Shown here: positions 1-9,329 of the stretch, in pieces | Layout of the letters: each line of letters starts with the position of its first letter | How positions within the stretch are numbered: the first letter of the stretch is position 1 | NCBI RefSeq assembly: GCF_014203665.1 | Contig: NZ_JACHJN010000005.1 | Span: forward strand, 372,001 to 436,000 | Direction: 5' to 3' | DNA length: 64,000 bases | From: Saccharothrix tamanrassetensis | GTDB lineage: Bacteria; Actinomycetota; Actinomycetes; Mycobacteriales; Pseudonocardiaceae | Translations under genes and position numbers: made by a program | The notes under the pieces: model-generated | What the model saw: only the letters and a program-made list of their open reading frames with translations | Told to the model about the DNA's origin: nothing | Database searches by the model: none

Positions 1-635
1 AGCAGGTACGACCCGTGGATCGGCACCCGCAGCAGGGGCATGGTCGTCACCGGCAGCTCGACCAGACCGCTGTCCCAGCGGTAGGGGCGGTTCGGCGCGA
101 ACACCTTGGAGAACCCGCCGAACAGCTCGGAGCTGTCCTTTGTGGACTTTGCGGAGCGGTTGTGGTAGAAGCGGGCCAGCGGACCGATCCAGGTGGGCAG
201 CGTGCTCGCGTCGTAGCGGTAGCCGCGCTCGGACAGCACGTCCAGCAGGTCGGGCGTCACGCTGTAGCCGGGGCCCCGGAACCCGACCGGACGAGGTGCG
301 CCGGCGGCGGTGATCGCCTCCTCGGTCCGCACCACCTCGGCTTCGAGTTCGGTGCGGGAGTACCGGTGCAGCCACGGCTCGTGGCCGAACGAGTGGTTGG
401 CCACCTCGTGCCCGGCGGCGGTGATCGCGGCGACGGCCGCCGCGCCGTCGTCCCGTTCCGCGTCCGCGCCGACCACGAACACCGTGGTGGTCAGGCCGTG
501 CTCGCCGAAGACCTCCAGCAGCCGGGGCGTGGCGGTGGCCAGGAAGCTCGGCATCCGCTCCCACTCCGGATCACCGTGGGTCTTCAGGTACGCCCAGAGG
601 TTGTCCAGGTCGAGCGAGACGCTGGCGACGTTCAC
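1..635 (-). CDS. Polysaccharide deacetylase family protein (3' end cut by window edge)
   Basis: About 211 residues are readable before the left window edge. A GTG start at 635 opens with VNVASVSLDLDNLWAY, and the first catalytic-type Asp lies in SLDLD. A metal-binding H-x3-H pattern is visible in HEVANHSFGHE, followed by the family-typical GFRGPGYS segment. This is the NodB/CE4 polysaccharide deacetylase fold, which removes N-acetyl or similar groups from polysaccharides or small substrates. No signal peptide is visible, so a cytoplasmic deacetylase is likely. The start overlaps the stop of the upstream membrane-protein gene (GTGA, 4 bp), so the two are translationally coupled. Substrate unknown. 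Confidence 0.85.
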   Translation of the reverse strand, partial: MNVASVSLDLDNLWAYLKTHGDPEWERMPSFLATATPRLLEVFGEHGLTTTVFVVGADAERDDGAAAVAAITAAGHEVANHSFGHEPWLHRYSRTELEAEVVRTEEAITAAGAPRPVGFRGPGYSVTPDLLDVLSERGYRYDASTLPTWIGPLARFYHNRSAKSTKDSSELFGGFSKVFAPNRPYRWDSGLVELPVTTMPLLRVPIHGSYL

Positions 636-1456
636 GCGGCCTCCTGCGCGGCGGGTGCGGGCGTGAGGCGGGACGCGTAGCCCAGCGCCAGCACGCCGAG
701 CACGACGAGCGCGACACCGGCCGCCACCCACCACTCGCGGCCGGGCGCGATCCGGTCGCCCAGCGCCAGGATGCCCACCGCCGAGGTGACCACGACGGTC
801 ACCGAGTCCATGGTCGCGATCGTCGAGGTGGCCGAACCCCGTTGCAGCGCGACGGCCATGCCCGCCTGCCCGACCAGCGCCGCCAGCACCATCAGCCACA
901 CCAGCGGGTAGTAGGGCAGCTGCGACACCGGCTCGTCGGCCAGCGAACGGCTGGCGATCGCGACGACGGCGTACGCCAGGCCCGCCGCCACCGCGACCGG
1001 CACGACGCCCTTCGCCCCGCGGGACACCAGGAACACCGCGAGCAGCGGCCCGCCCAGCACCAGCAGGCCGACGTCGACCGGGATCTCGGCGGCCACCGAC
1101 GGCGCGGACGCCCCGGCCAGCAGCAGCAGGCCCAGCGCCATCGCCACCAGCACGGCGACCTCGACCGGCCGCACCCGCCAGCCCAGCGCCAGCACGCCGA
1201 ACACGGTGGCCACGCCGACCGCGCACGACGAGCCCGCCTGCACCAGGTACAGCGGCAGTTCGGCACGGGCGAAGAACGCCAGGACGAACCCGCCGACCTG
1301 TCCGGCGAACCCCAGCAGGTACAGCCGGTCCACGGCGAGCCGGGCGAGCAGGCCGAAGCCGTGCCCCGGCTCGGCGCGGCGCGCGGCGATGGTCTGCGCC
1401 ACGATGCCCAGCGCGTACATCGCCGTGGCCGCCGCGAGTGCGAGATATCCGGGCAC
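632..1456 (-). CDS. DMT/EamA-like multi-pass membrane protein
   Basis: 274 residues, almost entirely hydrophobic with about nine or ten predicted membrane segments, resembling drug/metabolite-transporter (EamA or NIPA-like) proteins. I chose the GTG at 1456 because GGGAG sits 7-8 bases upstream and the protein then opens directly with the first helix (VPGYLALAAATAMYALG). Longer in-frame starts would add a polar, unlikely N-terminus. It is the first gene of a two-gene unit with the polysaccharide deacetylase, overlapping it by 4 bp. Family knowledge suggests metabolite or cation transport; the substrate cannot be told. Confidence 0.75.
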   Translation of the reverse strand: MPGYLALAAATAMYALGIVAQTIAARRAEPGHGFGLLARLAVDRLYLLGFAGQVGGFVLAFFARAELPLYLVQAGSSCAVGVATVFGVLALGWRVRPVEVAVLVAMALGLLLLAGASAPSVAAEIPVDVGLLVLGGPLLAVFLVSRGAKGVVPVAVAAGLAYAVVAIASRSLADEPVSQLPYYPLVWLMVLAALVGQAGMAVALQRGSATSTIATMDSVTVVVTSAVGILALGDRIAPGREWWVAAGVALVVLGVLALGYASRLTPAPAAQEAA

Positions 1457-1828
1457 GCAACCACTCCCGTGGACAAGGAATTGAACGAGCGGCAGCGTAG
1501 GGCCACCCGATTCCTTGCCCGATCGGGCGATATTCCAAATCCTCGAACGAGTGACGAATAATGTCCCGGTTGAGCGCGCTGTCACGGAACAGCCGTGTTC
1601 CCGCCGGGTGCGCACGGCTGGGCTGTGCTCGGCAGCCGTTACAGCCGGGGCAGATCAATACCGACCTCGCTCAATTGCATCAAGAACGCGTTGCCGCGCC
1701 TGATGGAGGTCCGGCCCCAGGCCGAGCTGTCCCGCGCGGAGCGACCCCTCGCCGACGATGCGCGGCCGGTCAACGGGCGTGCGCTGCGGTTCAAGGACGC
1801 GGGGCGCCGGTTTGCTGGACTGGGGGGC
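1457..1828. other. Intergenic region between divergent DMT and GMC genes
   Basis: This 372-base gap must hold both divergent promoters. It is slightly less GC-rich around 1490-1570 and 1660-1690. On the minus strand a short open stretch ending at 1639 reads NAFLMQLSEVGIDLPRL before a stop, which looks protein-like and could be a gene tail, but I cannot assign it. No clear operator or terminator was seen. Confidence 0.4.
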
Positions 1829-3268
1829 ATGGTCGACGCGGACTTCGTGGTGGTTGGTGGGGGCACGGCGGGTTGTGTGCTGGCGCGGAGGCTGCTGGAC
1901 CTCACGGACGGCACGGTGCTGCTGCTGGAGGCCGGGGAACGGGACACCAACCCCGCCATCCACGACCCGGTGCGGATGCACGAGCTCTGGGACAGCGCGC
2001 AGGACTGGGGCCTGCGCACGGTGCCCCAGCGGGACGCGGCGAATCGCCCGTTGCACCTGCCGAGGGGTCGGGTGCTGGGCGGTTCGCACGCTCTCAACGC
2101 GATGATCCACGTCCGGGGCAATCCCGCCGACTACGACGACTGGGCGGCGCGGGGCAACGCCGGGTGGTCGTGGGCGGAGGTCGAGCCGGTGTTCCGGCGC
2201 ATCGAGAGCGGTCCGCTGACCATACTGCGCGACTTCACCGCCGACCCGGTGCAGGAGGCGATCCTGGCCGCGGCGCAGCAGGCCGGTGTGCCGTTCAACG
2301 CCGACTACAACGACGGGGACCAGACCGGTGTGAGCCGGATGCAGTTCACCATCGCCGGCGGTCTGCGCCACACCACCGCCCGCGCCTACCTCGCGCCGGT
2401 GCTCGACCACCCGAGGTTCACCCTCGTCACCAACGCCCACGTGCGCCGGCTGCTGATGTCCGGCGAGCGGTGCGTGGGCGTCGAGTGGACCGAGTACGAC
2501 CGCGTGCACCGCGTCCGGGCGGGCGAGGTGGTGCTCAGCGCGGGTGCGATCGGGTCGCCGCAGGTGCTGCTGCGGTCCGGCATCGGCCCGGCGGACGACC
2601 TGCGGGCGTTGGGCCTCGACGTGGTGGCGGACCTGCCGGGCGTGGGGGAGAACCTGCAGGACCACTGGCTGGTGCCGACGATCTTCAGCGCCGCCAAGCC
2701 GATCGAGCACACGCCGGGCGTGCCGCCGGCCCAGACGCACCTGTTCTGGCGCAGTCGGCCGGGCCTGCCCACGCCCGATCTGCAGCCGCTGCACTTCAGC
2801 GCCCCGCTCTACGAGACCTGGATGTCCGGCCCGGACAACGGCTTCTCCCTGATGGCGGGCCTGATCCGGCCGGAGAGCGTCGGCCGGCTCACGCTGTCCA
2901 GCCCCGACGGCCCGCCGCTGATCGACCCGCGCGTGCTGTCCGCGGCGTCCGACGTCGACGCCCTGGTGGAAGCGGTCCTGCTGTGCCAGGAGATCGGCCA
3001 CGAACGCGCGCTGGCCGAGTTCGGCGCGGACGAGCTGTACCCGGGCAAGCTCGAACTGCGCGACTACGTGCGGCGGTCGGTGATCACCTACCACCACCAG
3101 GCCGGCACCTGCGCGATGGGCTCGGTCGTCGACCCGGAGCTGCGGGTGCGCGGCGTCGCCGGGCTGCGCGTCGCGGACGCCTCGGTCATGCCGACGATCG
3201 TGTCGGGCAACACCAACACGCCGACCGTGATGATCGCCGAGAAGGCCGCCGAGCTCATCGCCGGCTGA
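1829..3268 (+). CDS. GMC family FAD-dependent oxidoreductase
   Basis: 479 residues. The N-terminal dinucleotide fold VVGGGTAGCVLARRL ... LLLEAG binds FAD, and the second GMC signature is visible as GAIGSPQVLLRSGIGP. The C-terminal GMC domain carries the catalytic His in YHHQAGTCAMG (about residue 422) and ends GNTNTPTVMIAEKAAELI, the usual family close. GMC enzymes oxidise alcohols to aldehydes or ketones (choline, aromatic and sugar alcohols); the substrate here is unknown. The ATG at 1829 follows a GGGGGG run and begins right at the FAD fold. It converges on the terpene synthase gene, leaving 51 bases between the stops. Confidence 0.9.
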   Translation: MVDADFVVVGGGTAGCVLARRLLDLTDGTVLLLEAGERDTNPAIHDPVRMHELWDSAQDWGLRTVPQRDAANRPLHLPRGRVLGGSHALNAMIHVRGNPADYDDWAARGNAGWSWAEVEPVFRRIESGPLTILRDFTADPVQEAILAAAQQAGVPFNADYNDGDQTGVSRMQFTIAGGLRHTTARAYLAPVLDHPRFTLVTNAHVRRLLMSGERCVGVEWTEYDRVHRVRAGEVVLSAGAIGSPQVLLRSGIGPADDLRALGLDVVADLPGVGENLQDHWLVPTIFSAAKPIEHTPGVPPAQTHLFWRSRPGLPTPDLQPLHFSAPLYETWMSGPDNGFSLMAGLIRPESVGRLTLSSPDGPPLIDPRVLSAASDVDALVEAVLLCQEIGHERALAEFGADELYPGKLELRDYVRRSVITYHHQAGTCAMGSVVDPELRVRGVAGLRVADASVMPTIVSGNTNTPTVMIAEKAAELIAG

Positions 3269-3319
3269 CCCGCCGGTGGACGAACCGGTGCGGCGCCCGT
3301 GCCGGCCGTCCGCCGAGGC

Positions 3320-4540
3320 TCAGGTCCGGTAGCGCGGGTTCGTGTTGTGCCACTCGAACCCGCCGCCCATCCACGCCCGCAGCCCGCGCAGGAACCGGTG
3401 CAGCTCCGGGGACGGCAGCGCCGACAGCTCCCGGTGCCCGGCCTCGAAGTCGCGGACCAGCCGGTTGTGCAGCTCGACGGTGACCTCGGTGGCCTCCCGC
3501 ACCGAGCACTGCCGGTCGGCGGCGATCTGGAGGACCATGTTGCACACCGGCGTCTCGTCGGCGGCGTCCTTGGCCACCGACAGCAGGTCGTTCACCACCA
3601 CCGACGCCGTGCCGGCCTGGATCGCCGCCCGGCGGACCCGCGGCTCGTAGTACAGGTTCGCCGGCACCTCGTAACCGCCGACCGCGTCCACCAGCGTCAT
3701 CGACGTGTAGAAGCTGTCGTGCTGCCGTGCGGCGAGGTACTCCCAGGCCGGCGGGTACTCGCCGGTGTACCGCCACGCCCCGTAGGTGTTCCAGCTGACG
3801 AACATCGCGAACGTCGAGTAGCAGGCCCGCTGCACCTGGGCCGGGGTGCCGTACCTGGTCAGGTGCTCCACGCCCGAGCGCAACGCGACCAGCACCGGGT
3901 CGGAGCGCAGCGCTTCCTCCAGCGGGGCCGTGAACTCGCCGACGTCCGGCACCGGGTCCATGGCCGCCATCGCCAGCGCGAGCTTCGGCGGCAGCGCGGT
4001 GGGCGTCGCCCCCATCCCGCTGTCGTCGGCGTACAGGTCGTCGGCGGCCCACCACGCGGCGTTCAGCTTGGCCGCGATCAGCAGGTGCTCGGGGTCGTCG
4101 GTGTCGGTGTGGGTGAGCACGGCCAGCCGACCGAAGCCCGCGCCGCGCAGCTGGTCCAGTTCCCCGCCGCGGAACCCGCAGTCCCGCGCCCACCCGACCA
4201 GCAGGTCCTCGACGACTTCGACCAGGGCGTCGTCGGTCCGCTCGACGACCGGCACGTACAGCGGGGACGCCGACCCGTCGCCCCACGGCCGGAGCGCGTA
4301 GGCGGGGTCGTGGACGGGCGCGTCCGCGCTGGCGGCGATGGCAGCGGCGGTGTCGGCAGCGGCAGCGTCGGTAGCCGCAGGGGCGGCAGCGGTCAGGACC
4401 TGGGCGAACCGGGCCGCGATACGTGCTGCGGAGGTACCCAGCCCGGTCGGCGTGGTCCAGTCGGCGGTCGCCTGCGCGGCGGGGGCGGTGTCCGTCACGA
4501 GGTCCGAGCCTGGCAGCCCCGCGCCCCGGCCGGCATCCAC
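3320..4540 (-). CDS. Class I terpene synthase, 2-methylisoborneol-synthase-like
   Basis: 406 residues from a GTG at 4540; a second possible GTG lies at 4498. The Mg2+-binding aspartate motif is DDLYADD, and the second metal motif NDLLSVAKD fits the consensus NDxxSxxKD exactly. The C-terminus ends with an RY pair (NPRY). An alanine-rich N-terminal extension and the segment FGRLAVLTHTDTDDPEHLL resemble 2-methylisoborneol synthases more than sesquiterpene cyclases. Those enzymes use 2-methyl-GPP made by an adjacent SAM methyltransferase with a cyclic-nucleotide-binding protein nearby. Neither gene is present here, so the substrate may be plain GPP/FPP, or the methyltransferase may lie elsewhere. 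Confidence 0.85.
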   Translation of the reverse strand: MDAGRGAGLPGSDLVTDTAPAAQATADWTTPTGLGTSAARIAARFAQVLTAAAPAATDAAAADTAAAIAASADAPVHDPAYALRPWGDGSASPLYVPVVERTDDALVEVVEDLLVGWARDCGFRGGELDQLRGAGFGRLAVLTHTDTDDPEHLLIAAKLNAAWWAADDLYADDSGMGATPTALPPKLALAMAAMDPVPDVGEFTAPLEEALRSDPVLVALRSGVEHLTRYGTPAQVQRACYSTFAMFVSWNTYGAWRYTGEYPPAWEYLAARQHDSFYTSMTLVDAVGGYEVPANLYYEPRVRRAAIQAGTASVVVNDLLSVAKDAADETPVCNMVLQIAADRQCSVREATEVTVELHNRLVRDFEAGHRELSALPSPELHRFLRGLRAWMGGGFEWHNTNPRYRT

Positions 4541-4597
4541 CGGCCGGGGGCAGGCCTCGCACTATCGAGTGGTTCACCCGGTCGCGCCCCGTGAGCC

Positions 4598-4624
4598 GCG
4601 GGTCCGGCACCTCGCCGGACCCGC
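4598..4624 (-). terminator. Hairpin terminator of the sugar ABC operon
   Basis: Perfect 10-bp arms (GCGGGTCCGG / CCGGACCCGC) with a 7-base loop, 18 bases after the stop of the ATPase gene. There is no T-run, as is usual for high-GC actinobacteria. Confidence 0.6.
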
Positions 4625-4641
4625 TCGGCGTCGCGCCGGGG

Positions 4642-6123
4642 CTAGACCGCCCCGGTGTTCATCGTGTGCAGGATGGTGTGCTGGTCGATCCGGTCACCGG
4701 TCAGCTCCGCGCACACCGTCCCCTTGTGGAACACCACGACCCGGTCGCACGCCGACACCAGCTCGTCCAGGTCGGTCGAGCACAGCACCACGACCTTGCC
4801 CGCGTCGGCGACGCTGCGCAGCAGCGCGTGGATCTCCGCCCGCGCGCCCAGGTCCACCCCTCGCGTGGGGTCGTCGAGCAGCAGCACCGAAGGATCGGCC
4901 GCCAGCCACTTCGCCAGCACCACCTTCTGCTGGTTGCCGCCGGACAGCAGCCCGGCCCGGGCGTCCACGTTCGGCGGCTGCACCCGCACCCGCGCCGCCA
5001 GCTCCCGCGCCGACTCCCGCAGCGCGCCGGTGCGCAGCAGCCCGGCACCGGCCAGTGCCACCGGCCGGACCTGCGCGATGTTCTCCCACACCGGCTTGTC
5101 CAGCATCAACCCGACCCGCCGCCGGTCGCCGGACACCAGCGCCACCCCGGCCGCGATCGCCGAGCGGAAGTCGCGCGGCGTGCCGCCGCCCGGCAACGTC
5201 ACCGCGCCGTGGCTCGGTCGCCGGATGCCCGCGATCACCTCCAACGCCGTGGTGTGCCCGGAGCCGGCCAGCCCTGCCAGCCCGACGATCTCGCCACCGG
5301 CGCAGGTCAGGTCGACCTTCGTCAGCCGGTCGGGCACCGACACCTCGCGCAGCTCCAGCTTCGCCGCGTTCGGCTTGCCGGTGGTCCGCACCGGCGTGGG
5401 CAGGTCCTGGCCGAGCATGGCGTGCACGATGTCACCGATGGTCAGGTCGGCCCGCGGCTGGGCGTCCAGCACGGTCCGGCCCTCGCGGAGCACGGTGATC
5501 TCGTCGCAGAGGTTCATCACCTCTTCGAGGATGTGCGACACGAACACGACCGCGACCTCGCGGTCCCGCAGCACCCGCAGGATGTCCAGCAGGCGGGCGG
5601 AGCTGTCCTTGTCCAGCGCCGACGTCGGTTCGTCCAGGATCAGCACCCGCGGCTGCACGATGAGCGCCTTGGCGATCTCGACGAGCTGGCGCTGGGCCAG
5701 CGACAGCGAACCGAGCTTGACCCGCGGGTCGATGTCCAGGCCGAGCTGCTTGAGCACCGGCACTGCCCGCTCCGCCATCGTCCCGCGGTCGAGCAGCGGG
5801 CCGCGGGTCGGCTCGCGCATCGGGTAGAGGTTCGCCAGCACGTCCAGGTCGGGGAACAGGTTGAGTTCCTGCGACACCACGGCGACCCCGTTGGTGGCCG
5901 CCTGGGCCGTGCTGGCGAACGCGACTTCCGCGCCCGCCAGCCGCAGCGTGCCCGCGTCCGGCGTCACCGCCCCGGTGATCACCTTGATCAGCGTGGACTT
6001 GCCCGCGCCGTTCTCGCCCAGCAGCGCGTGCACCGAGCCGGGGCGCAGCGTCAGGTCCGCTCCGGCCAGCGCCGTGACGCCGCCGTAGGCCTTGGTGATC
6101 CCCTGTGCGGTGAGGGCGTGCAT
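4642..6123 (-). CDS. Sugar ABC transporter ATP-binding protein (two ATPase domains, RbsA-like)
   Basis: 493 residues with duplicated ABC ATPase domains. Domain 1 has Walker A GENGAGKST, signature LSLAQRQ and Walker B VLILDEPTSALD. Domain 2 has GLAGSGHTT in the degenerate Walker A position, signature LSGGNQQK and Walker B VLLLDDPTRGVD. This is the ribose/xylose/galactose (CUT2) architecture, in which one polypeptide energises a permease dimer. The ATG overlaps the stop of the binding-protein gene (TGATG), so it is the last gene of a permease-binding protein-ATPase operon. Confidence 0.92.
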   Translation of the reverse strand: MHALTAQGITKAYGGVTALAGADLTLRPGSVHALLGENGAGKSTLIKVITGAVTPDAGTLRLAGAEVAFASTAQAATNGVAVVSQELNLFPDLDVLANLYPMREPTRGPLLDRGTMAERAVPVLKQLGLDIDPRVKLGSLSLAQRQLVEIAKALIVQPRVLILDEPTSALDKDSSARLLDILRVLRDREVAVVFVSHILEEVMNLCDEITVLREGRTVLDAQPRADLTIGDIVHAMLGQDLPTPVRTTGKPNAAKLELREVSVPDRLTKVDLTCAGGEIVGLAGLAGSGHTTALEVIAGIRRPSHGAVTLPGGGTPRDFRSAIAAGVALVSGDRRRVGLMLDKPVWENIAQVRPVALAGAGLLRTGALRESARELAARVRVQPPNVDARAGLLSGGNQQKVVLAKWLAADPSVLLLDDPTRGVDLGARAEIHALLRSVADAGKVVVLCSTDLDELVSACDRVVVFHKGTVCAELTGDRIDQHTILHTMNTGAV

Positions 6124-7169
6124 CAGTTGGCCTCCCCGATGGGCCTGATGTACTTCGACGGGTCGGCCAGCTGCTTGTCGGTCTCCGCCTTGAACGCGGC
6201 CTTGCGGGAGTCCTCGTCCTTCTGGCGGTTCATGATCTGGTCGATGTTGGCCGCGTTGACCACCAGCGAGCCGGTGTTCCACCAGCCCTTGGGCAGCTCC
6301 TTGCCGGTGCGCTTGTGCTCGGCCAGCAGGCGCAGCGCCACGTAGCCCTTCATCCAGTGCTCGGGCGAGGCCAGCGCGAACACGTAGCCGTCCTTGACCG
6401 CCTGCAGCGCCGAGACGTCCGGGTCGCACGAGCCCGCGAGGAACTTGCGGCCGGTGTTCTTCTGGATCAGCGCCAGCGACACCGCGTCCTGCGCGCCGAC
6501 GCCGAGGTAGCCGATCGCGTCCGGGTTCGACTTGACGATGTCGTTCCACTTGTTGAAGTTCGACGTCGGCTCCGAGCCGGAGTCGAACGGGCCGCTGATC
6601 TTCAGGCCCGGCCGCTTGGCCTCGATGACCGACTTCATCCCGTCCAGCCGCTGCTGCAGCAGGGTCAGGCCGGGGATCGCGTTGCCCAGCACGACCTGGC
6701 CGGTCGCGTTCTCCGGGACCTGCTTGACGAACTCCTCGCCGAGCAGCTTGCCCAGCTCGGTGTTGCTGTTGCCGATGAACAGGTCGACCTTGGTGCCCGC
6801 CGGGGGGGCGGTGTCCACCGCGACCACCGGCACGCCGAGGTCGGTGGCCTGGTTGAGCGGCCGCACGAACAGGTCCGGCGTCAGCGTCTCCAGCGCCACC
6901 CCGTCCTTGGAGTTGCGGATCGCCGACTGGAACAGCGACACCTCCTGCGGTCCGTCCACCCCGGACGGGGCGCTCAGCGCCAGTTCCACGTTGCCGGCGT
7001 CGGCCGCGCCGGCCTTCGCGCCGAACGCCATCTCCTGGAACGGATTCTGCGTCGAGGTGGCGTAGACGAACGCCATCTTGAGCGGCGCGTTCGCGGACGG
7101 CTCCGCCGTGCCACAGCCGGCGAGCAGACCGGCGACGGCCAATGCCGCCACGTACCGATGGGGACGCAT
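6123..7169 (-). CDS. Sugar ABC transporter substrate-binding lipoprotein
   Basis: 348 residues. The ATG at 7169 is preceded by GAGG at a good distance and opens MRPHRYVAALAVAGLLAGC, a lipoprotein signal with lipobox LAGC. The rest is a periplasmic-binding-protein type I (RbsB-like) domain, recognisable from FVYATSTQNPFQ near the start and VPVVAVDTAPPAG. It would capture a sugar at the membrane surface and hand it to the cotranscribed permease. Its stop overlaps the ATPase start by one base. The sugar cannot be read from sequence. Confidence 0.9.
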   Translation of the reverse strand: MRPHRYVAALAVAGLLAGCGTAEPSANAPLKMAFVYATSTQNPFQEMAFGAKAGAADAGNVELALSAPSGVDGPQEVSLFQSAIRNSKDGVALETLTPDLFVRPLNQATDLGVPVVAVDTAPPAGTKVDLFIGNSNTELGKLLGEEFVKQVPENATGQVVLGNAIPGLTLLQQRLDGMKSVIEAKRPGLKISGPFDSGSEPTSNFNKWNDIVKSNPDAIGYLGVGAQDAVSLALIQKNTGRKFLAGSCDPDVSALQAVKDGYVFALASPEHWMKGYVALRLLAEHKRTGKELPKGWWNTGSLVVNAANIDQIMNRQKDEDSRKAAFKAETDKQLADPSKYIRPIGEAN

Positions 7170-7195
7170 CAGGACCTCATTTCCTACGCGGGGTT

Positions 7196-8221
7196 TCACA
7201 GTCCGAGCATTGATTCACGTGCCCGCTGGCGGCTGCGCAACGCGCTGTCCACCCCGACGGCCAGCAGGACGACCAGACCGGTGGCGAAGCCGCTCCAGTT
7301 CGCGGGGATGTTGAAGTAGACCAGTCCGCTGGAGACGACGCCGAGGAGGATCGCTCCGAACACCGCGCCGACCACGGTCGCGACGCCGCCGCGCAGCGGC
7401 GTGCCACCGATCACCGCCGCCGCGATGGCCTGGAGCTCGAACCCGATGCCGATGTTCGGATCACCGGACGTGAAGAAGGCCAGGCCCAGCACGCCCGCCA
7501 ACCCGGCCACCGCGCCGACCAGCACCAGCACGTACAGCCGGGTGCGCGCGATGGAGATGCCGGAGAACGCGGCGGCGTCCGGGTTGGACCCGATGGACCG
7601 CACCCGGTAGCCGAACGGCGTCCAGCGCAGCAGCACGGTGAGCCCGACGGTGACCACGATGAGGATCCACACGCTCACCGGCAGTCCCAGCAGGTCGCCG
7701 CCGAGCACGGAGAAGAACGAGTGCTCCAGCGGCAGCCCGGTCACCTGCTGCCCGTCTCCGAGGGCGACCGCGAGTCCTCGGTAGAGCTGCATCGTCGCCA
7801 GCGTGGCCACGAACGCCGGGATCGCGATGTGCCGGACCACCAGCGCGTTCGCCAGGCCGAGGATCGCACCCAGCACGATGCCCGCCCCGCACGCCAGCCA
7901 GGGGTCGAACCCGTCCCGCATCAGCAGCGCCGACGTGATCAGGGAAAGCCCGAACATGGCGCCCACGGACAGGTCGATCTCGCGCATCGCCAGCAGGAAC
8001 GCCATGCCCGCCGCGAGCAGCGCCACGTACACCGAATTGTTCAGGACGTCCTTCAACTGCCCGACCGTGAGGAAGGCCGGGCGCAGCACGCCGATGACGA
8101 GCACCAGCAGGATCGTCGCGATCAGCACGCTGCTGGATTCCGCGCGCAACACCTGCTTGCCGAATCCGACGATCGACTTTCCCCCGCTCTTCGCGGGAAT
8201 ACGTCGGTCAACCTCGGTCAT
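7196..8221 (-). CDS. Sugar ABC transporter permease (RbsC-like)
   Basis: 341 residues with eight to ten hydrophobic segments and the CUT2 permease hallmark AMREIDLSVGAMFGLS near residue 80. GTPLRGGVATVVGAVFGA near the C-terminus is also family-typical. It forms the membrane channel of the importer and is the first gene of the three-gene operon, 26 bases before the binding-protein ATG. The start at 8221 faces the divergent SDR gene, so the 147-base intergenic region probably controls both. Confidence 0.92.
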   Translation of the reverse strand: MTEVDRRIPAKSGGKSIVGFGKQVLRAESSSVLIATILLVLVIGVLRPAFLTVGQLKDVLNNSVYVALLAAGMAFLLAMREIDLSVGAMFGLSLITSALLMRDGFDPWLACGAGIVLGAILGLANALVVRHIAIPAFVATLATMQLYRGLAVALGDGQQVTGLPLEHSFFSVLGGDLLGLPVSVWILIVVTVGLTVLLRWTPFGYRVRSIGSNPDAAAFSGISIARTRLYVLVLVGAVAGLAGVLGLAFFTSGDPNIGIGFELQAIAAAVIGGTPLRGGVATVVGAVFGAILLGVVSSGLVYFNIPANWSGFATGLVVLLAVGVDSALRSRQRARESMLGL

Positions 8222-8368
8222 GCCGCCTCCGTCCGCCTGTTACGGCCCCCAGCGTGCGGCGGCGACCGGACGAACGCTTGCCCGATGGCGAACACCCGTT
8301 GACCCCCAGCGCACCGGCTGTGGCCGGGCACACAGCAAGTCGGCAGGGCATAACTAGCGTCTGCGGCC

Positions 8369-9175
8369 ATGGGCAGCATCGAGGGCAAGGTGGCGCTGGT
8401 GACCGGCGCCGGTTCGGGTATCGGCGAGGCGGTCGCCCGCAGGCTGGACGCCGAGGGCGCACTGGTGGCCGCGCTGGACGTGGACTCGACCGGTGCGGAA
8501 CTCACCGCGGGTCTGCTGACGCGGGGCATGGCGGTGATCGCCGACGTGGCCGACTCCGCGCAGGTGGACGAGGCGGTGCGGACGGTCGTGGACACCTACG
8601 GCCGGCTGGACATCCTGGTCAACAACGCGGGCATCCGGGGTGGTCAGGAGGCCGACGAGGCGTTCGGCCGGCTCGCCGCGCGGCTGGAGGAGGAGGCGTC
8701 CGGGACGCCCACGACAGTGCTCGAAGCGACGGTGAACATCAGCGACGAGGCGTGGCACCGGATGCTCGGCGTCCACTTGGACGGCACGTTCTACGGCACG
8801 CGCGCCGCGCTGCGCCACATGCGCAGCGGCGCGGTGATCGTGAACGTGTCGTCCATCTGCGGCCTCACCGGCTGCGCCCACATCCCACACTACTCGGCGG
8901 CCAAGGCCGGCATCGAGGGCTTCACCAGGGCGGTGGCCCGTGACGTCGCGCCGCAGGGCATCCGGGTCAACTGCATCGCACCCGGTTACATCGACACTCC
9001 GCTGGGTGACGTGATGGCGCCCGTGGTGCGGCGTGACCTGGAGCGGCAGATCTCCTTGGGACGGTTCGGCCTGCCGACCGAGATCGCGTCGGCCGTGGCG
9101 TTCCTGGTCGGGCCGGACGGCACGTACGTGACCGGGCAGACGTTGAGCCCCAACGGTGGTTTCGTGATCAGCTGA
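8369..9175 (+). CDS. SDR family NAD(P)-dependent oxidoreductase
   Basis: 268 residues, classical short-chain dehydrogenase. The cofactor motif is TGAGSGIG, followed by NNAG, the catalytic Ser in NVSSICG and YSAAK holding Tyr and Lys, then PG at VNCIAPGYIDTP. An insertion of about 30 residues after NNAG, including a Glu-rich stretch, is longer than usual. Asp in ALDVDS after the second strand suggests NAD preference. Divergence from the sugar importer suggests it oxidises the imported sugar or a derivative; this is inference from position. Confidence 0.9.
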   Translation: MGSIEGKVALVTGAGSGIGEAVARRLDAEGALVAALDVDSTGAELTAGLLTRGMAVIADVADSAQVDEAVRTVVDTYGRLDILVNNAGIRGGQEADEAFGRLAARLEEEASGTPTTVLEATVNISDEAWHRMLGVHLDGTFYGTRAALRHMRSGAVIVNVSSICGLTGCAHIPHYSAAKAGIEGFTRAVARDVAPQGIRVNCIAPGYIDTPLGDVMAPVVRRDLERQISLGRFGLPTEIASAVAFLVGPDGTYVTGQTLSPNGGFVIS

Positions 9176-9251
9176 CGGCCGGACCGGACACGTGGTGCCC
9201 GGTGTGGCGGGCGGCCCGGTGCCCGGCCGGGTAACCGGCGCTCGCCGGGTC

Positions 9252-9294
9252 GAACGGGACCGACGTCCGCCACAAGCCGGCGTCGGTCCCGTTC
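9252..9294. terminator. Bidirectional hairpin terminator
   Basis: Perfect 14-bp arms (GAACGGGACCGACG and its complement) around a 15-base loop, between the convergent SDR and metallophosphoesterase genes. It can serve both strands. Confidence 0.7.
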
Positions 9295-9329
9295 CGTCAG
9301 GTCACGTGTACCGCACGTGGTGGCCCTGG

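Noticed and set aside
3320..8221. Terpene biosynthetic cluster including the sugar transporter
   Set aside because: The transporter is a standard sugar importer with its own terminator. No prenyltransferase, methyltransferase or P450 is adjacent.
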